Below are positions 15,837 to 23,941 of a DNA stretch of 64,000 nt, in pieces. The DNA is from Maribrevibacterium harenarium (GTDB lineage: Bacteria; Pseudomonadota; Gammaproteobacteria; Pseudomonadales; Marinomonadaceae). Under the pieces are notes generated by a model that saw only the letters and a program-made list of their open reading frames with translations, ran no database searches and was not told the DNA's origin. The first letter of the stretch is position 1. Every line of letters begins with the position of its first letter. Position numbers and translations under genes: made by a program. The stretch spans positions 1-64,000 of the forward strand of contig NZ_VFRR01000005.1 in NCBI RefSeq assembly GCF_006385675.1. Reading direction: 5' to 3'.

Positions 15837-17267
15837 TTACTTAGGCGTACGTAACACCATTAGTTTCATCTCTGTCATATCTTCAATCGCGTAACGAATA
15901 CCCTCGCGGCCAAGGCCAGAGTCTTTTACACCACCGTAGGGCATATGGTCGACACGCCAAGATGGTACATCACCGATCACTACGCCACCCACTTCAAGCA
16001 CATCCCAAGCTTTGTGTGCTTTGTAGATATCTTTGGTAAAGATACCCGCTTGTAGGCCGAAGTCTGAATTGTTCACTTCTTCGAGTGCCGCATCAAAGTC
16101 AGAGAACTTGGAAATGATCGCTACTGGGCCAAAGGCTTCTTGATTGTAAACGTCCATTTCATCTGTTACGTCGGTAAGTAGCGTTGCTTCGAGCATAGCA
16201 CCATTGCGGTTACCACCGGCCAATACGGTGGCGCCCGCTGCTTGAGCTGCTTCCACCCAGCCGTGTAGACGCTCAGCTTCTTTTACCGAGATCATTGGAC
16301 CGATGAAGGTATTTTCATCTGCTGGGTCACCCATTACCAACCCCTTAACGGCTGCAGTAAGCTTGGTTTTGGCTTCTTCAAACAGTGATTCGTGTACCAT
16401 GATGCGTTGTACGCTGATACAGCTTTGACCGGACTGGTAGTAAGCACCAAAGATGATACGAGTCACCGCATCATCCAGGTCGGTACCTTCGTCAACGATA
16501 CAAGCGGCGTTGCCGCCTAGCTCCAGTACCACTGGCTTTTTACCTGCTTTTTTCTTCAGATCCCAACCCACATCAGGGGAACCAGTAAAGCTAAGCAGTT
16601 TCAGGCGGTCGTCAGTAGTAAATAGATCCGCACCGTCGCGACGACAAGGAAGGATCGAGAATGCCCCTTCAGGCAGGTCGGTTTCCGCTAGGATCTCCGC
16701 TACGATAAGCGCACTGATTGGTGTTAGAGAAGCAGGCTTTAGAATAAACGTACAACCGGCAGCGATTGCTGGAGCAATCTTGTGTGCTGCTAGGTTAAGC
16801 GGGAAGTTGAACGGTGAGATGAAAGAACATGGGCCAATCGGTACCCGCTTCCACATACCTTGGTAACCTTCGGCCCGGGCAGAGATATCCAGTGGCATTA
16901 CTTCGCCGTAGATACGAGTGGCTTCTTCGGCAGCGATTTGGAAAGTGTCGATCAATCGAGTTACTTCACCACGGGAGTCTTTGATAGGCTTACCCGCTTC
17001 TTGGCAAAGGGCTTGGGCTAGCTCTTCAAAGCGCTCTTTGAAGCGTGCTACACAATGATTCAGGATGGCTTGGCGCTTATAGGAAGGTAGTGCTTTCATT
17101 GCCGCTTGGGCTTTATCTGCGGCAGCAATCGCTTGATCGATATCGCTAGCCGATGCCAAAGCGACAGTAGCGATTAGCTCATCGTTGAATTTGTTACGTA
17201 CTTCCAAATCTTCGTTGGCATAGACAGGCTTGCTGGCTAAGTAGAACGGATACTGCTTTTTCAACAT
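15837..17267 (-). CDS. NAD(P)-dependent aldehyde dehydrogenase, possible succinate-semialdehyde or arylacetaldehyde dehydrogenase
   Basis: This 476-residue ALDH protein is complete: ISPFNFPLNLAAHK (oxyanion Asn), KPASLTPIS, FTGSPDVGWDLKKKAG, Glu in LELGGNAA, Cys in QSGQSCISVQR and the C-terminal GGVKDSGLGREG. The FISPFNFPLN pattern and SPDVGW resemble the lactaldehyde/phosphonoacetaldehyde branch rather than GabD. It is the third gene of the minus-strand operon hpaD-glcG-like-ALDH. The hpa pathway ends in pyruvate plus succinic semialdehyde, so oxidation of succinic semialdehyde would finish the route; oxidation of dihydroxyphenylacetaldehyde is the alternative. The substrate is unresolved. 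Confidence 0.78.
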   Translation of the reverse strand: MLKKQYPFYLASKPVYANEDLEVRNKFNDELIATVALASASDIDQAIAAADKAQAAMKALPSYKRQAILNHCVARFKERFEELAQALCQEAGKPIKDSRGEVTRLIDTFQIAAEEATRIYGEVMPLDISARAEGYQGMWKRVPIGPCSFISPFNFPLNLAAHKIAPAIAAGCTFILKPASLTPISALIVAEILAETDLPEGAFSILPCRRDGADLFTTDDRLKLLSFTGSPDVGWDLKKKAGKKPVVLELGGNAACIVDEGTDLDDAVTRIIFGAYYQSGQSCISVQRIMVHESLFEEAKTKLTAAVKGLVMGDPADENTFIGPMISVKEAERLHGWVEAAQAAGATVLAGGNRNGAMLEATLLTDVTDEMDVYNQEAFGPVAIISKFSDFDAALEEVNNSDFGLQAGIFTKDIYKAHKAWDVLEVGGVVIGDVPSWRVDHMPYGGVKDSGLGREGIRYAIEDMTEMKLMVLRTPK

Positions 17268-17281
17268 CGTGGGATTCTCTC

Positions 17282-17713
17282 TTAATTATTGTGAAATACC
17301 GATTGAATGGCGTGGGTAGCGCATTCAATATCCTGCTGTTCGTTGCCTCCTGATACGCCGATGGCGCCGACAACGGTGTCATTGACCTTGATGGGAAGAC
17401 CACCACCAAGGAAAGTGAAATTAGGTTCGCTTTGTAAGCCGAGCAGCACATTTTGGCGGTTGGCTAAGTTCGTCTGCCAATCCAACGTCGGCTTGCCAAA
17501 AGAAACGGCAGTAAAGGCTTTTTTGCGAGCGACTTCCGGAGAGATAAGTGGTGCGCCATTCATACGAATGGCTGCAAGTGGCTCACCTGCGAGGTCAACG
17601 ACACACACACAAATTTGAATCTGTAGGGATTTTGCTTGCTCCATAGCCGCCATACAAAGCTGTATGGCGGATTCGGTAGCAGCAACAGTTTGTTGGATCG
17701 CTGCTGTAGTCAT
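17282..17713 (-). CDS. GlcG/HbpS-family (DUF336) heme- or cofactor-binding protein
   Basis: The protein has 143 residues. Family features are the segment CVCVVDLAGEPLAAIRMNGAPLISPEVARKKAFTA and the C-terminal GGGLPIKVNDTVVGAIGVSGGNEQQDIECA. GlcG/HbpS proteins form octamers, some bind heme, and they are often encoded in aromatic or glycolate catabolic clusters without a settled role. I chose the ATG at 17713, four bases after the dioxygenase stop and preceded by TAAGAG; a TTG at 17725 would overlap that stop. Translational coupling to the dioxygenase is likely. No signal peptide is visible. Confidence 0.82.
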   Translation of the reverse strand: MTTAAIQQTVAATESAIQLCMAAMEQAKSLQIQICVCVVDLAGEPLAAIRMNGAPLISPEVARKKAFTAVSFGKPTLDWQTNLANRQNVLLGLQSEPNFTFLGGGLPIKVNDTVVGAIGVSGGNEQQDIECATHAIQSVFHNN

Positions 17714-17717
17714 ACTC

Positions 17718-18572
17718 TTACTCAACAGGGAAGATAACGTTGGTCTGACCAGTACCAGAGCTTGGGAAGTACTCCGTCAGAATCTCAGCTTTACCTTCGT
17801 ATTTGTCCCAGCCTAGGGCAGCGAACAGCATCGCTGTGTCATGCATACCACCTTCACCGCAACAGAATTTCGCGTATTCTGGCAACATGGCTAGGAATGT
17901 TTTCGTTTCACCTGCCTTCCATAAGTCGAGTACCCGGAGGTCGACTTGACGGTGGAATTCACGAGAAATCGTGAAGGTTCCGTTATTGGCAGCATACAAA
18001 TGGTTTTCCCAAATTTGGTGAGACATAGAGCCAGATGCCAATAACATGACGTTGTTATCACTGGCTTCGATGGCTTCGCGGATTGCTTCACCAATCAAAC
18101 GTGATTCTTCTAGGCTATGCACCGTACACCAAGCCGCAATTGACACCACCTTAAAGGTTTTGTCTTCATTCATATAACGCATTGGCACTAAGGTGCCGTA
18201 TTCCAAATCTAGGGTTTCAACCTGGTGCGACAACATGTGTACGCCTTTTTCCACCGCAATCTTGGCAATGGCATCCCCTAGTGCTGGGTTCCCTTGGTAC
18301 TCATATTCAAGATTTTGAATAAAGTGTGGGAACTCATGGCTAGTGTAAACGCCCTTAAAGTTCGCATTCGCATTGATGTGGTGGCCAGCGTTTACCAACC
18401 AGTGCGTATCCAACACGATCACCGTATCCACGCCGGCTTCGCGAGCTCGGCGAGCAATCTCTTTATGACCATCAATAGCAGACTGTCGGCAACCCTGTAA
18501 TTTCCCAGGCTTTTCAGACAGTAGCATAGTTGGTACGTGTGTAATTTTGGCTGCGACTGATAACTTACCCAT
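17718..18572 (-). CDS. hpaD: 3,4-dihydroxyphenylacetate 2,3-dioxygenase (class III extradiol), paralogue 1
   Basis: The protein has 284 residues, the same length as E. coli HpaD/HpcB. This LigB-type enzyme opens the ring of homoprotocatechuate between C2 and C3 to give 5-carboxymethyl-2-hydroxymuconate semialdehyde. Expected Fe(II) ligands are His in AKITHVP, His in LDTHWLVN and Glu in CCGEGGMHDT; the acid/base His region SGSMSHQ is present. The C-terminus FPSSGTGQTNVIFPVE matches the family end. It is the first gene of a minus-strand operon with its own promoter and TTAACATGTTAA operator. A second, diverged copy lies at 26020-26949. Confidence 0.9.
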   Translation of the reverse strand: MGKLSVAAKITHVPTMLLSEKPGKLQGCRQSAIDGHKEIARRAREAGVDTVIVLDTHWLVNAGHHINANANFKGVYTSHEFPHFIQNLEYEYQGNPALGDAIAKIAVEKGVHMLSHQVETLDLEYGTLVPMRYMNEDKTFKVVSIAAWCTVHSLEESRLIGEAIREAIEASDNNVMLLASGSMSHQIWENHLYAANNGTFTISREFHRQVDLRVLDLWKAGETKTFLAMLPEYAKFCCGEGGMHDTAMLFAALGWDKYEGKAEILTEYFPSSGTGQTNVIFPVE

Positions 18573-18579
18573 GTTGTAC

Positions 18580-18641
18580 TCCTCAATATTATTTTAGTTA
18601 ACATGTTAAGTAAACATATGGCGGTTAAAAAAATTGGTCAA
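18580..18641 (-). promoter_or_regulatory. promoter and TTAACATGTTAA operator of the hpaD-glcG-like-ALDH operon
   Basis: On the minus strand a -35 TTGACC (18641-18636) and a -10 TATGTT (18618-18613) are separated by 17 bp. The 12-bp palindrome TTAACATGTTAA (18598-18609) lies directly downstream of the -10, over the expected transcription start. A GAGGAG ribosome-binding site follows at 18585-18580. The operator position suits a repressor. Confidence 0.72.
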
Positions 18642-18687
18642 TGGCTTTTAGAGAAAACGCGATATGGCCTTGATCTGAAGCAAGGCC

Positions 18688-19578
18688 TTATGAGGTTCTG
18701 TGGGTGCGGCGAAACTCGCTCGGCGTCATAGCTGTGTGTTTGAAAAAAAACCGCGAGAAGTAGGAGGGATCAAGATAGCCTAGGGTATAGGCAATTTCTG
18801 TCAGATTCATGTTGGTATGAGAGAGTAAGCGTTTCGCTTCGAGTAAATTGCGTCCATTAATAATCTTCTTAGGGCTGACTTGAGCAATTTTACGACAGAT
18901 GTAATTAAGTCGATTTTCGTTAATATTTAATGCCTCGCAGTACCAGGTAAGCTGTTTTTGCTCAACGAAGTGTTTTTCAACCAGCTGACTGAACTCGCGA
19001 AAAGTGACGACTTCTCCATGGGTGTGTTGGTAACGTGGTGACTTTGCATCAGCAAGGCGTAGTAACTGTATGAGCAACAATTCGAATAAAGATTCCAGCG
19101 CCTCCAATTTAAAGTCGCTTTGGTGGCGCCACTCTCCCATCATCAATTCAAAAATACTGGCAACTGGCTTCCATTCATCTGGTTTTAGGCTCTGTTGTGC
19201 TAAGCAGATCGGCATCAGTAAGAGATTGTTATTGGAATAACGGTCTAAGCGATCAAGAAATGCCTGTATCAAAGACCTATGGGCTGTTAGCACATAGCCG
19301 GGTGCTTCAGGTTCGGTAAGGAACGCATGGGGGGTACTGGCAGGGGTATAAAATACCGCTCCCCCCTGCGTTGCAAAACTATTCTGATCGATATTGAAGA
19401 GGGTATTACCCGTTTGAATGTAATGGATTTGGCAGTAGTCGGCATGTAGATGCATGGGCATGTCACGACCAAAAAAGTCCGCCAATTTACCTAATTTGTC
19501 GAAATGTATCGAAGCGTCTCGATAAGCAGAATCGTAGTCCTGACCGATATTGATATTGGGGATCCATTCTTTACTCAT
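18688..19578 (-). CDS. hpaA: HpaA-like AraC-family activator of 4-hydroxyphenylacetate catabolism
   Basis: This 296-residue protein has an N-terminal cupin-like ligand domain beginning IPNINIGQDYD and LADFFGRDMPMHLHADYCQIHY, which I recognise as closely similar to E. coli HpaA. The C-terminal AraC DNA-binding domain (about residues 195-290) contains WYCEALNINENRLNYICRK and IAYTLGYLDPSYFSRFFFK. In E. coli HpaA activates the hydroxylase genes with 4-HPA or phenylacetate as effector. Here it lies between the two minus-strand hpa operons, preceded by the terminator of hpaI. Confidence 0.88.
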   Translation of the reverse strand: MSKEWIPNINIGQDYDSAYRDASIHFDKLGKLADFFGRDMPMHLHADYCQIHYIQTGNTLFNIDQNSFATQGGAVFYTPASTPHAFLTEPEAPGYVLTAHRSLIQAFLDRLDRYSNNNLLLMPICLAQQSLKPDEWKPVASIFELMMGEWRHQSDFKLEALESLFELLLIQLLRLADAKSPRYQHTHGEVVTFREFSQLVEKHFVEQKQLTWYCEALNINENRLNYICRKIAQVSPKKIINGRNLLEAKRLLSHTNMNLTEIAYTLGYLDPSYFSRFFFKHTAMTPSEFRRTHRTS

Positions 19579-19624
19579 GGGCGAACTCAGGGCAGTAACA
19601 TCGGGTTAGAGTGTAATACGACGG

Positions 19625-19656
19625 GCAAAAAAAAGCCCAGCGAACTGGGCAAAAAA
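19625..19656 (-). terminator. terminator of the hpaG1-hpaG2-hpaH-hpaI operon
   Basis: GCCCAG-CGAA-CTGGGC (19635-19650) is flanked by A runs on the 5' side and A6 on the 3' side, giving a T run on either strand. It lies 46 bp beyond the hpaI stop. A second small stem, CAAGAG/CTCTTG, is at 19671-19686. Confidence 0.85.
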
Positions 19657-19695
19657 GGGTGATCGCTGCACAAGAGCCTAGCTCTTGAAAAACAC

Positions 19696-20502
19696 CTAGT
19701 AGACAGAAGGTGCCGACTCCGTGGTCGTGACGCCATCTGCTTTGAACTCATTAACAAGCTGCTTGGTACTGTTCATTAACAGCCCCGTATCGCTGCCGAC
19801 GGCGACAAATAGGGCGCCTAGCTCGATGTAACGTTTGGCTGCGCTTTTGTCTGCCATCAAAATGCCTGGTGCTTTGTCAGCGGCAACGATTTTGGCAATA
19901 CTCTCCTCAATCACTTTTACCACCTCAGGGTGGTTCGGCTGACCAATATAACCTAATGATGCACTTAAATCAGCAGGGCCAATAAACACCCCGTCAACCC
20001 CATCAACGGCAAGAATATTGTCTAACTCCGCCACAGCCTTAGCTGATTCAATCTGCACTAGTACGCAAATTTCCTCGTTAGCAGTGGTCAGATATTCTGG
20101 CGTACGATTGAACTGGGATGCACGAGCCAAGGCGCTACCGACACCTCGAATACCTTGTGGCGGGTAACGGGCCGCTTTTACGATTTGCTCAGCCTGGTCC
20201 GCATTATCTACCATTGGCGCCAGCACTGTTTGCACACCTAAGTCTAAAATTTGCTTAAGTGCAACATGATCAGCCCAAGCTGGACGAACGATCGGGTGAC
20301 TTGGGAAAGGAGCGATGGCCTGCAACTGACCAACCATGGTCTGCAAGGTATTCGGAGCATGCTCCCCATCAATCAATAGCCAATCAAACCCCGCTGAGGC
20401 AATGAGCTCAGCGGTGTAATTATTTGCCAAACCTAACCACAAGCCAATTTGTGGTTGTTTATCTCGCAACGCCTGTTTAAATGTGTTCTTTGGTGCAGCC
20501 AT
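19696..20502 (-). CDS. hpaI: 4-hydroxy-2-oxoheptane-1,7-dioate aldolase
   Basis: This 268-residue class II aldolase of the HpcH/HpaI family cleaves 4-hydroxy-2-oxoheptane-1,7-dioate to pyruvate and succinic semialdehyde, the last step of the homoprotocatechuate meta pathway. The sequence follows E. coli HpaI closely: [31 protein letters not shown] near the start, [18 protein letters not shown], the metal-ligand Glu in LVQIES and the Asp in [13 protein letters not shown]. The C-terminus ending PSVY also matches. It is the last gene of a four-gene minus-strand operon, 10 bp after hpaH. Confidence 0.95.
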   Translation of the reverse strand: MAAPKNTFKQALRDKQPQIGLWLGLANNYTAELIASAGFDWLLIDGEHAPNTLQTMVGQLQAIAPFPSHPIVRPAWADHVALKQILDLGVQTVLAPMVDNADQAEQIVKAARYPPQGIRGVGSALARASQFNRTPEYLTTANEEICVLVQIESAKAVAELDNILAVDGVDGVFIGPADLSASLGYIGQPNHPEVVKVIEESIAKIVAADKAPGILMADKSAAKRYIELGALFVAVGSDTGLLMNSTKQLVNEFKADGVTTTESAPSVY

Positions 20503-20512
20503 GTCTTAATCC

Positions 20513-21316
20513 TTATTTAAAGTAACAAGACACGGAACCAAGCGGCCCAAAATCCACATTAAAGGTATCGCCTTTACGGGCGGCAACCGGACGGGTAAAC
20601 GAGCCACCCAAAATGATTTGGCCTGGTTCGAGTTGCACATCAAATGGCGCCAGCTTGTTGGCTAACCACGCCACGCCATTGGCTGGATGATTTAGTACCC
20701 CGGCGGCAACACCGGTTTCCTCGATAATGCCGTTACGCTGCATAATGGCAGATACCCAACGCAAATCCATATCACCGATCTTAATCGGACGGCCACCTAA
20801 AATAATGGCTGCATTGGCTGCGTTGTCCGAGATAGTGTCGAATACTTTACGCGGACGACCAGACTCGGGGTCAATTGATTGGCTACGAGCATCGATTAGT
20901 TCCAATGCTGGCACTACGTAACCGGTCGCTTCGTAAACATCAAAGATAGAGACATTGGGCCCTTTTAGCGGTTTGTCTAAAATGAAAGCCAACTCCACTT
21001 CGATACGTGGCACGATGAACTTATCTGTATCGATCTCACAACCGTCATGGTAGAGCATGTCGTCGAGCAAAGTGCCATAGTCTGGCTCATCGATCTGGGA
21101 GCTCATCTGCATAGCGCGGGAAGTTAAGCCAATTTTATGGCCGATGATGCTGCGACCTTCCGCCAGTTTAATGTCTAACCATTCACGCTGAATCGCATAG
21201 GCGTCTTCGATGGTGATGTTTGGGTAATCCAGCGAAATTTGACGGATTTGTACGCGTTCTTGTTCTGCTTTATGCAGACGCTCAGCACAGGAGCGGATAA
21301 TATCTTTTGCTAGCAT
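20513..21316 (-). CDS. hpaH: 2-oxohept-3-ene-1,7-dioate hydratase
   Basis: This 267-residue enzyme hydrates 2-oxohept-3-ene-1,7-dioate to the 4-hydroxy compound. It matches E. coli HpaH almost throughout: ISLDYPNITIEDAYAIQREW, GHKIGLTSRAMQMSSQIDEPDYGTLLDDM, the metal-binding IVPRIEVELAF and the block RKVFDTISDNAANA. The length equals that of the family. It sits 9 bp downstream of hpaG2 and 10 bp upstream of hpaI, so the four genes form one tight operon. Confidence 0.96.
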   Translation of the reverse strand: MLAKDIIRSCAERLHKAEQERVQIRQISLDYPNITIEDAYAIQREWLDIKLAEGRSIIGHKIGLTSRAMQMSSQIDEPDYGTLLDDMLYHDGCEIDTDKFIVPRIEVELAFILDKPLKGPNVSIFDVYEATGYVVPALELIDARSQSIDPESGRPRKVFDTISDNAANAAIILGGRPIKIGDMDLRWVSAIMQRNGIIEETGVAAGVLNHPANGVAWLANKLAPFDVQLEPGQIILGGSFTRPVAARKGDTFNVDFGPLGSVSCYFK

Positions 21317-21325
21317 GATTCGTCC

Positions 21326-22093
21326 TTATTGTGGGAGCTCTGCCAAGTATTCAGATTCGGAAATAATGGTATTGGTCAGCACGCCAACGCCTTCCACTTC
21401 CGTAGTGATAACATCGCCCGGTTTCACATCGGCAAGGCCTTCTGGTGTGCCGGTAAAAATCATATCCCCAGGAGATAGGGTCATAATATCGCTCAGGTAG
21501 GCAATTAGCTGAGGGATGTTGAAAACCAAGTCTTTGGTGTTGCCTTCTTGTTTCAATTCACCATTGATATAGGTGCGCAATACCAAGTTGTGAGGGTCAG
21601 CAACATCGGCCGCATCAACCATGTAAGGACCAATTGGAGTACAAGTATCACGGCTCTTCACCCGTAGGTTAGGGCGGTAGTAGTTCTCTAGGTAATCGCG
21701 AATCGCGTAGTCATTACCGACGGTGTAGTAACCGACGTAGTCCATCGCTTCGGCTTCAGAAACGTTTTTCGCCTCTTTGCCAATGACCACCACAAGCTCA
21801 CACTCATAGTGCATGTAGTCAACGTTGTCGGGACGGTAGGTATTTTGTTGGTGACCAATCAGTGAGTTACGATTTTTTAGGAATACCAAAGGCTCGTCTG
21901 GCGCTTTAAAAGACAACTCAGCAGCGTGATCAGCATAGTTAATCGCAAGAACGAAAATTTTACCATCGCAGGGTGGCAACCAGCTAAATTCGCCTTCTGA
22001 GAGTAGGGTGCCGTCAGTCAATACAACTTGGTTTTCTGTATTAATGGTGGCATCGGCAGCTTGGCCGTTTACAAGTACGCGTGCGTGTTTCAT
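21326..22093 (-). CDS. hpaG2: homoprotocatechuate pathway isomerase/decarboxylase, C-terminal-type subunit (HpaG2)
   Basis: This 255-residue fumarylacetoacetate-hydrolase-fold protein corresponds to the second half of the E. coli bifunctional HpaG/HpcE. Shared segments are INYADHAAELSF, EEPLVFLK-like DEPLVFLK, YMHYECELVVVIGK (metal-binding Glu pair), DYAIRDYLENYYRPNLRVKSRD and LSPGDMIFTGTPEG. Together with HpaG1 it performs decarboxylation of 5-oxopent-3-ene-1,2,5-tricarboxylate and isomerisation of the product. The two halves are separate genes here, an arrangement known from Pseudomonas. Confidence 0.94.
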   Translation of the reverse strand: MKHARVLVNGQAADATINTENQVVLTDGTLLSEGEFSWLPPCDGKIFVLAINYADHAAELSFKAPDEPLVFLKNRNSLIGHQQNTYRPDNVDYMHYECELVVVIGKEAKNVSEAEAMDYVGYYTVGNDYAIRDYLENYYRPNLRVKSRDTCTPIGPYMVDAADVADPHNLVLRTYINGELKQEGNTKDLVFNIPQLIAYLSDIMTLSPGDMIFTGTPEGLADVKPGDVITTEVEGVGVLTNTIISESEYLAELPQ

Positions 22094-22104
22094 GGCGTTT
22101 CCTA

Positions 22105-22842
22105 TTATTCTGTCTCGACTGGGTTGGCCAGGCGGCCCACATTGCTGATTTCAACCATCACGATGTCGCCATCTTTGATTGCTAAGGCATCGGTGCGAAG
22201 TGGTGTACCAGCGATAATCACATCACCTTCAGATAGGGTCATAAAGCTAGAAATATAGCTGATGACTTTTTCTACGCTGTGAACCAGTTGATCGGTGCCA
22301 GTTTCGTGTACTAGCTCATCATTGATGTAGGTTTTGATAGTCAGATCATTCGGATTGCTGATCAAAGACTTATCGGCAACCCAAGGGCCCATTGGGCAGA
22401 ACGTGTCACGGCACTTAGCTTTCACCGCAGGACGGTAGAAGGAAACCTCGGCCAAGGACACCTCGTTTACTACGGTATAGCCTTGTACGTAATCTAGTGC
22501 TTGTGCTTCGCTCACCCGGCAAGCTTGCTTACCGATCACGATACCTAGGGCTGGGCCAGCGTAGACAGTGCCACGATCGGCAGGGATTTTAATCGTCTGG
22601 CCATGACCGATATGAGTGTTATCTGTCTTGATGTGCAGTACCGGGGTTTTTGGTGGCGCAACGTACGGCTTGTCGTTGAATGCGTCTGCTAGGCTGGCAA
22701 CGAGGGTTTTGTCGTTCAGTGCGACACCAAGCACTGATCCTGTCGTTGGTGGCAGCAGAGGTTGAGCCAGTTCGACTTCAAAACTGGCATTGGAGGCTTT
22801 GGATACAGCCTGCCCGGATTCTTCGAGTCTGTATGTGTACAT
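22105..22842 (-). CDS. hpaG1: homoprotocatechuate pathway isomerase/decarboxylase, N-terminal-type subunit (HpaG1)
   Basis: The protein has 245 residues and corresponds to the first half of E. coli HpaG. Diagnostic segments are SVLGVALND, KPYVAPPKTPVLHIK, ALDYVQGYTVVNEVSLAEVSFYRPAVKAKCRDTFCPMGP. I chose the ATG at 22842, which has GGTGA eight bases upstream; a TTG at 22857 would add five residues. It carries about 35 extra N-terminal residues compared with the aligned start of the E. coli domain. It is the first gene of the hpaG1-G2-H-I operon. A perfect 16-bp palindrome lies 21 bp upstream. Confidence 0.92.
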   Translation of the reverse strand: MYTYRLEESGQAVSKASNASFEVELAQPLLPPTTGSVLGVALNDKTLVASLADAFNDKPYVAPPKTPVLHIKTDNTHIGHGQTIKIPADRGTVYAGPALGIVIGKQACRVSEAQALDYVQGYTVVNEVSLAEVSFYRPAVKAKCRDTFCPMGPWVADKSLISNPNDLTIKTYINDELVHETGTDQLVHSVEKVISYISSFMTLSEGDVIIAGTPLRTDALAIKDGDIVMVEISNVGRLANPVETE

Positions 22843-22862
22843 TGTTATTATCACCAAATGTT

Positions 22863-22878
22863 AGTTAACATGTTAACT
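22863..22878. promoter_or_regulatory. 16-bp operator palindrome AGTTAACATGTTAACT upstream of hpaG1
   Basis: A perfect palindrome with the TTAACATGTTAA core lies 21 bp before the hpaG1 start. On the minus strand a TTGACA and a TATAGT-like sequence lie upstream of it, with non-ideal spacing. As at the other two hpa promoters the palindrome is near the expected transcription start. Confidence 0.75.
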
Positions 22879-22921
22879 ATAGTTCCGCAAAACAGGCTTT
22901 TTTGTCAATACATTTGGTCTA

Positions 22922-23701
22922 TTAATTGAGAAATTTACTGAACAATTCTACTTGTGATTTGACCCCAAGTTTACGGTAGATATTTTTGCGGTGGTTTTTG
23001 ATCGTCCCCTCTGAGACAAAACAAAGGTTGGCAATTTCTGGGGTAGGGTGACCACTCAGAATATATTCCACAATTTCACGCTCCCGTCTGGTTAGGTCAA
23101 ATGCGGCTAAGCTGCGACTTGTATCTCGGCGTGATTTGTCGGCACTGACGACGTCGATGATATGGCCGGTTTCGACGGGGAGGCCTTGGTTATCTACAGC
23201 GCAGGCAATCCACTTTTCATGCAGGCGTATGGCCGAACGAATAGATTTTAGAAATGGCGTCAGCTCCCGGTTCAAATGATGAAGCGGAATCTCGTCACTC
23301 GTATAGGCTACGGCGATGGTGCGCTCCTGGCTGACACTGACAATAAAGTTGGCCTCGTTGCTCCATCCGATACGATGGTAGAACTTGTCATAGTAGCTAG
23401 AGCTTTCGAAATCATCGCGAATAATGCTATCCAAAGTAACCAGCTCCTGCTGGGTGCGACAGCAGATCACGTGATAGAAGGGGTCCATCAAATAGGCGGA
23501 TTCGCAGTAGAGATGGTCCATCTCGGAGTAGTTATCGGTGCCCAGTAGCTGCGGTCGATCTGCTTTGGGGTAACTGAAGATTTTAAATCCTGCCAAGGGC
23601 GACAGACGGTTAAAACAATTCTCCACCTGCTTATAGAATTGGTTTCCGCTGACGCTGTCTATCAGGTCAGGTAGCGTTTCATACAATGAACTCATCGTCA
23701 T
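22922..23701 (-). CDS. LuxR-family transcriptional regulator (solo)
   Basis: This 259-residue protein has a C-terminal GerE/LuxR helix-turn-helix (about residues 195-255): FDLTRREREIVEYILSGHPTPEIAN, SEGTIKNHRKNIYRKLGVKSQ. The N-terminal 165 residues resemble the autoinducer-binding-type domain and keep the Asp-Pro pair (YLMDPFYHV), but the remaining acyl-homoserine-lactone contacts are not obvious, so a plant or aromatic ligand is more likely. I chose the ATG at 23701, preceded by GGAGAG; an upstream extension to 23791 is unsupported. It lies between two operator-bearing promoters, those of hpaG1 and hpaE, and is a candidate regulator of them. Confidence 0.82.
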   Translation of the reverse strand: MTMSSLYETLPDLIDSVSGNQFYKQVENCFNRLSPLAGFKIFSYPKADRPQLLGTDNYSEMDHLYCESAYLMDPFYHVICCRTQQELVTLDSIIRDDFESSSYYDKFYHRIGWSNEANFIVSVSQERTIAVAYTSDEIPLHHLNRELTPFLKSIRSAIRLHEKWIACAVDNQGLPVETGHIIDVVSADKSRRDTSRSLAAFDLTRREREIVEYILSGHPTPEIANLCFVSEGTIKNHRKNIYRKLGVKSQVELFSKFLN

Positions 23702-23842
23702 GGTGCGCTCTCCAAATCGAGATGGGGTTATTTTTGTTATCAACAATGCCACATTTAGGACGTCTAAAGGGCCTGTGTCAACATTCGTCAATGGCTATGA
23801 TCATTTTATAACGCCTACGACCTTTGAATGATATATCCGTCT

Positions 23843-23887
23843 TGACAAGTTAACATGTTCAGTATTAATTTAATTAACATGTTAATC
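23843..23887 (+). promoter_or_regulatory. hpaE promoter with two tandem TTAACATGTT operators
   Basis: A consensus -35 TTGACA (23843-23848) is followed by a TATTAA/ATTAAT -10 at about 23864-23870. The spacer contains TTAACATGTTCA (23851-23862). A second, perfect 14-bp copy ATTAACATGTTAAT (23874-23887) covers the expected start site. The two centres are 24 bp apart, slightly more than two helical turns. Binding would block RNA polymerase, so repression is the simplest reading. Confidence 0.78.
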
Positions 23888-23941
23888 ATATCGTGGTGTT
23901 AAAACAGTAACAACGCACCACCAACGAGGAGACACAAGGCA

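Noticed and set aside
22863-22878. Palindrome as part of an intrinsic terminator for the LuxR-type gene
   Set aside because: No GC-rich stem or T run. The same palindrome recurs at other promoters, so an operator is the better explanation.
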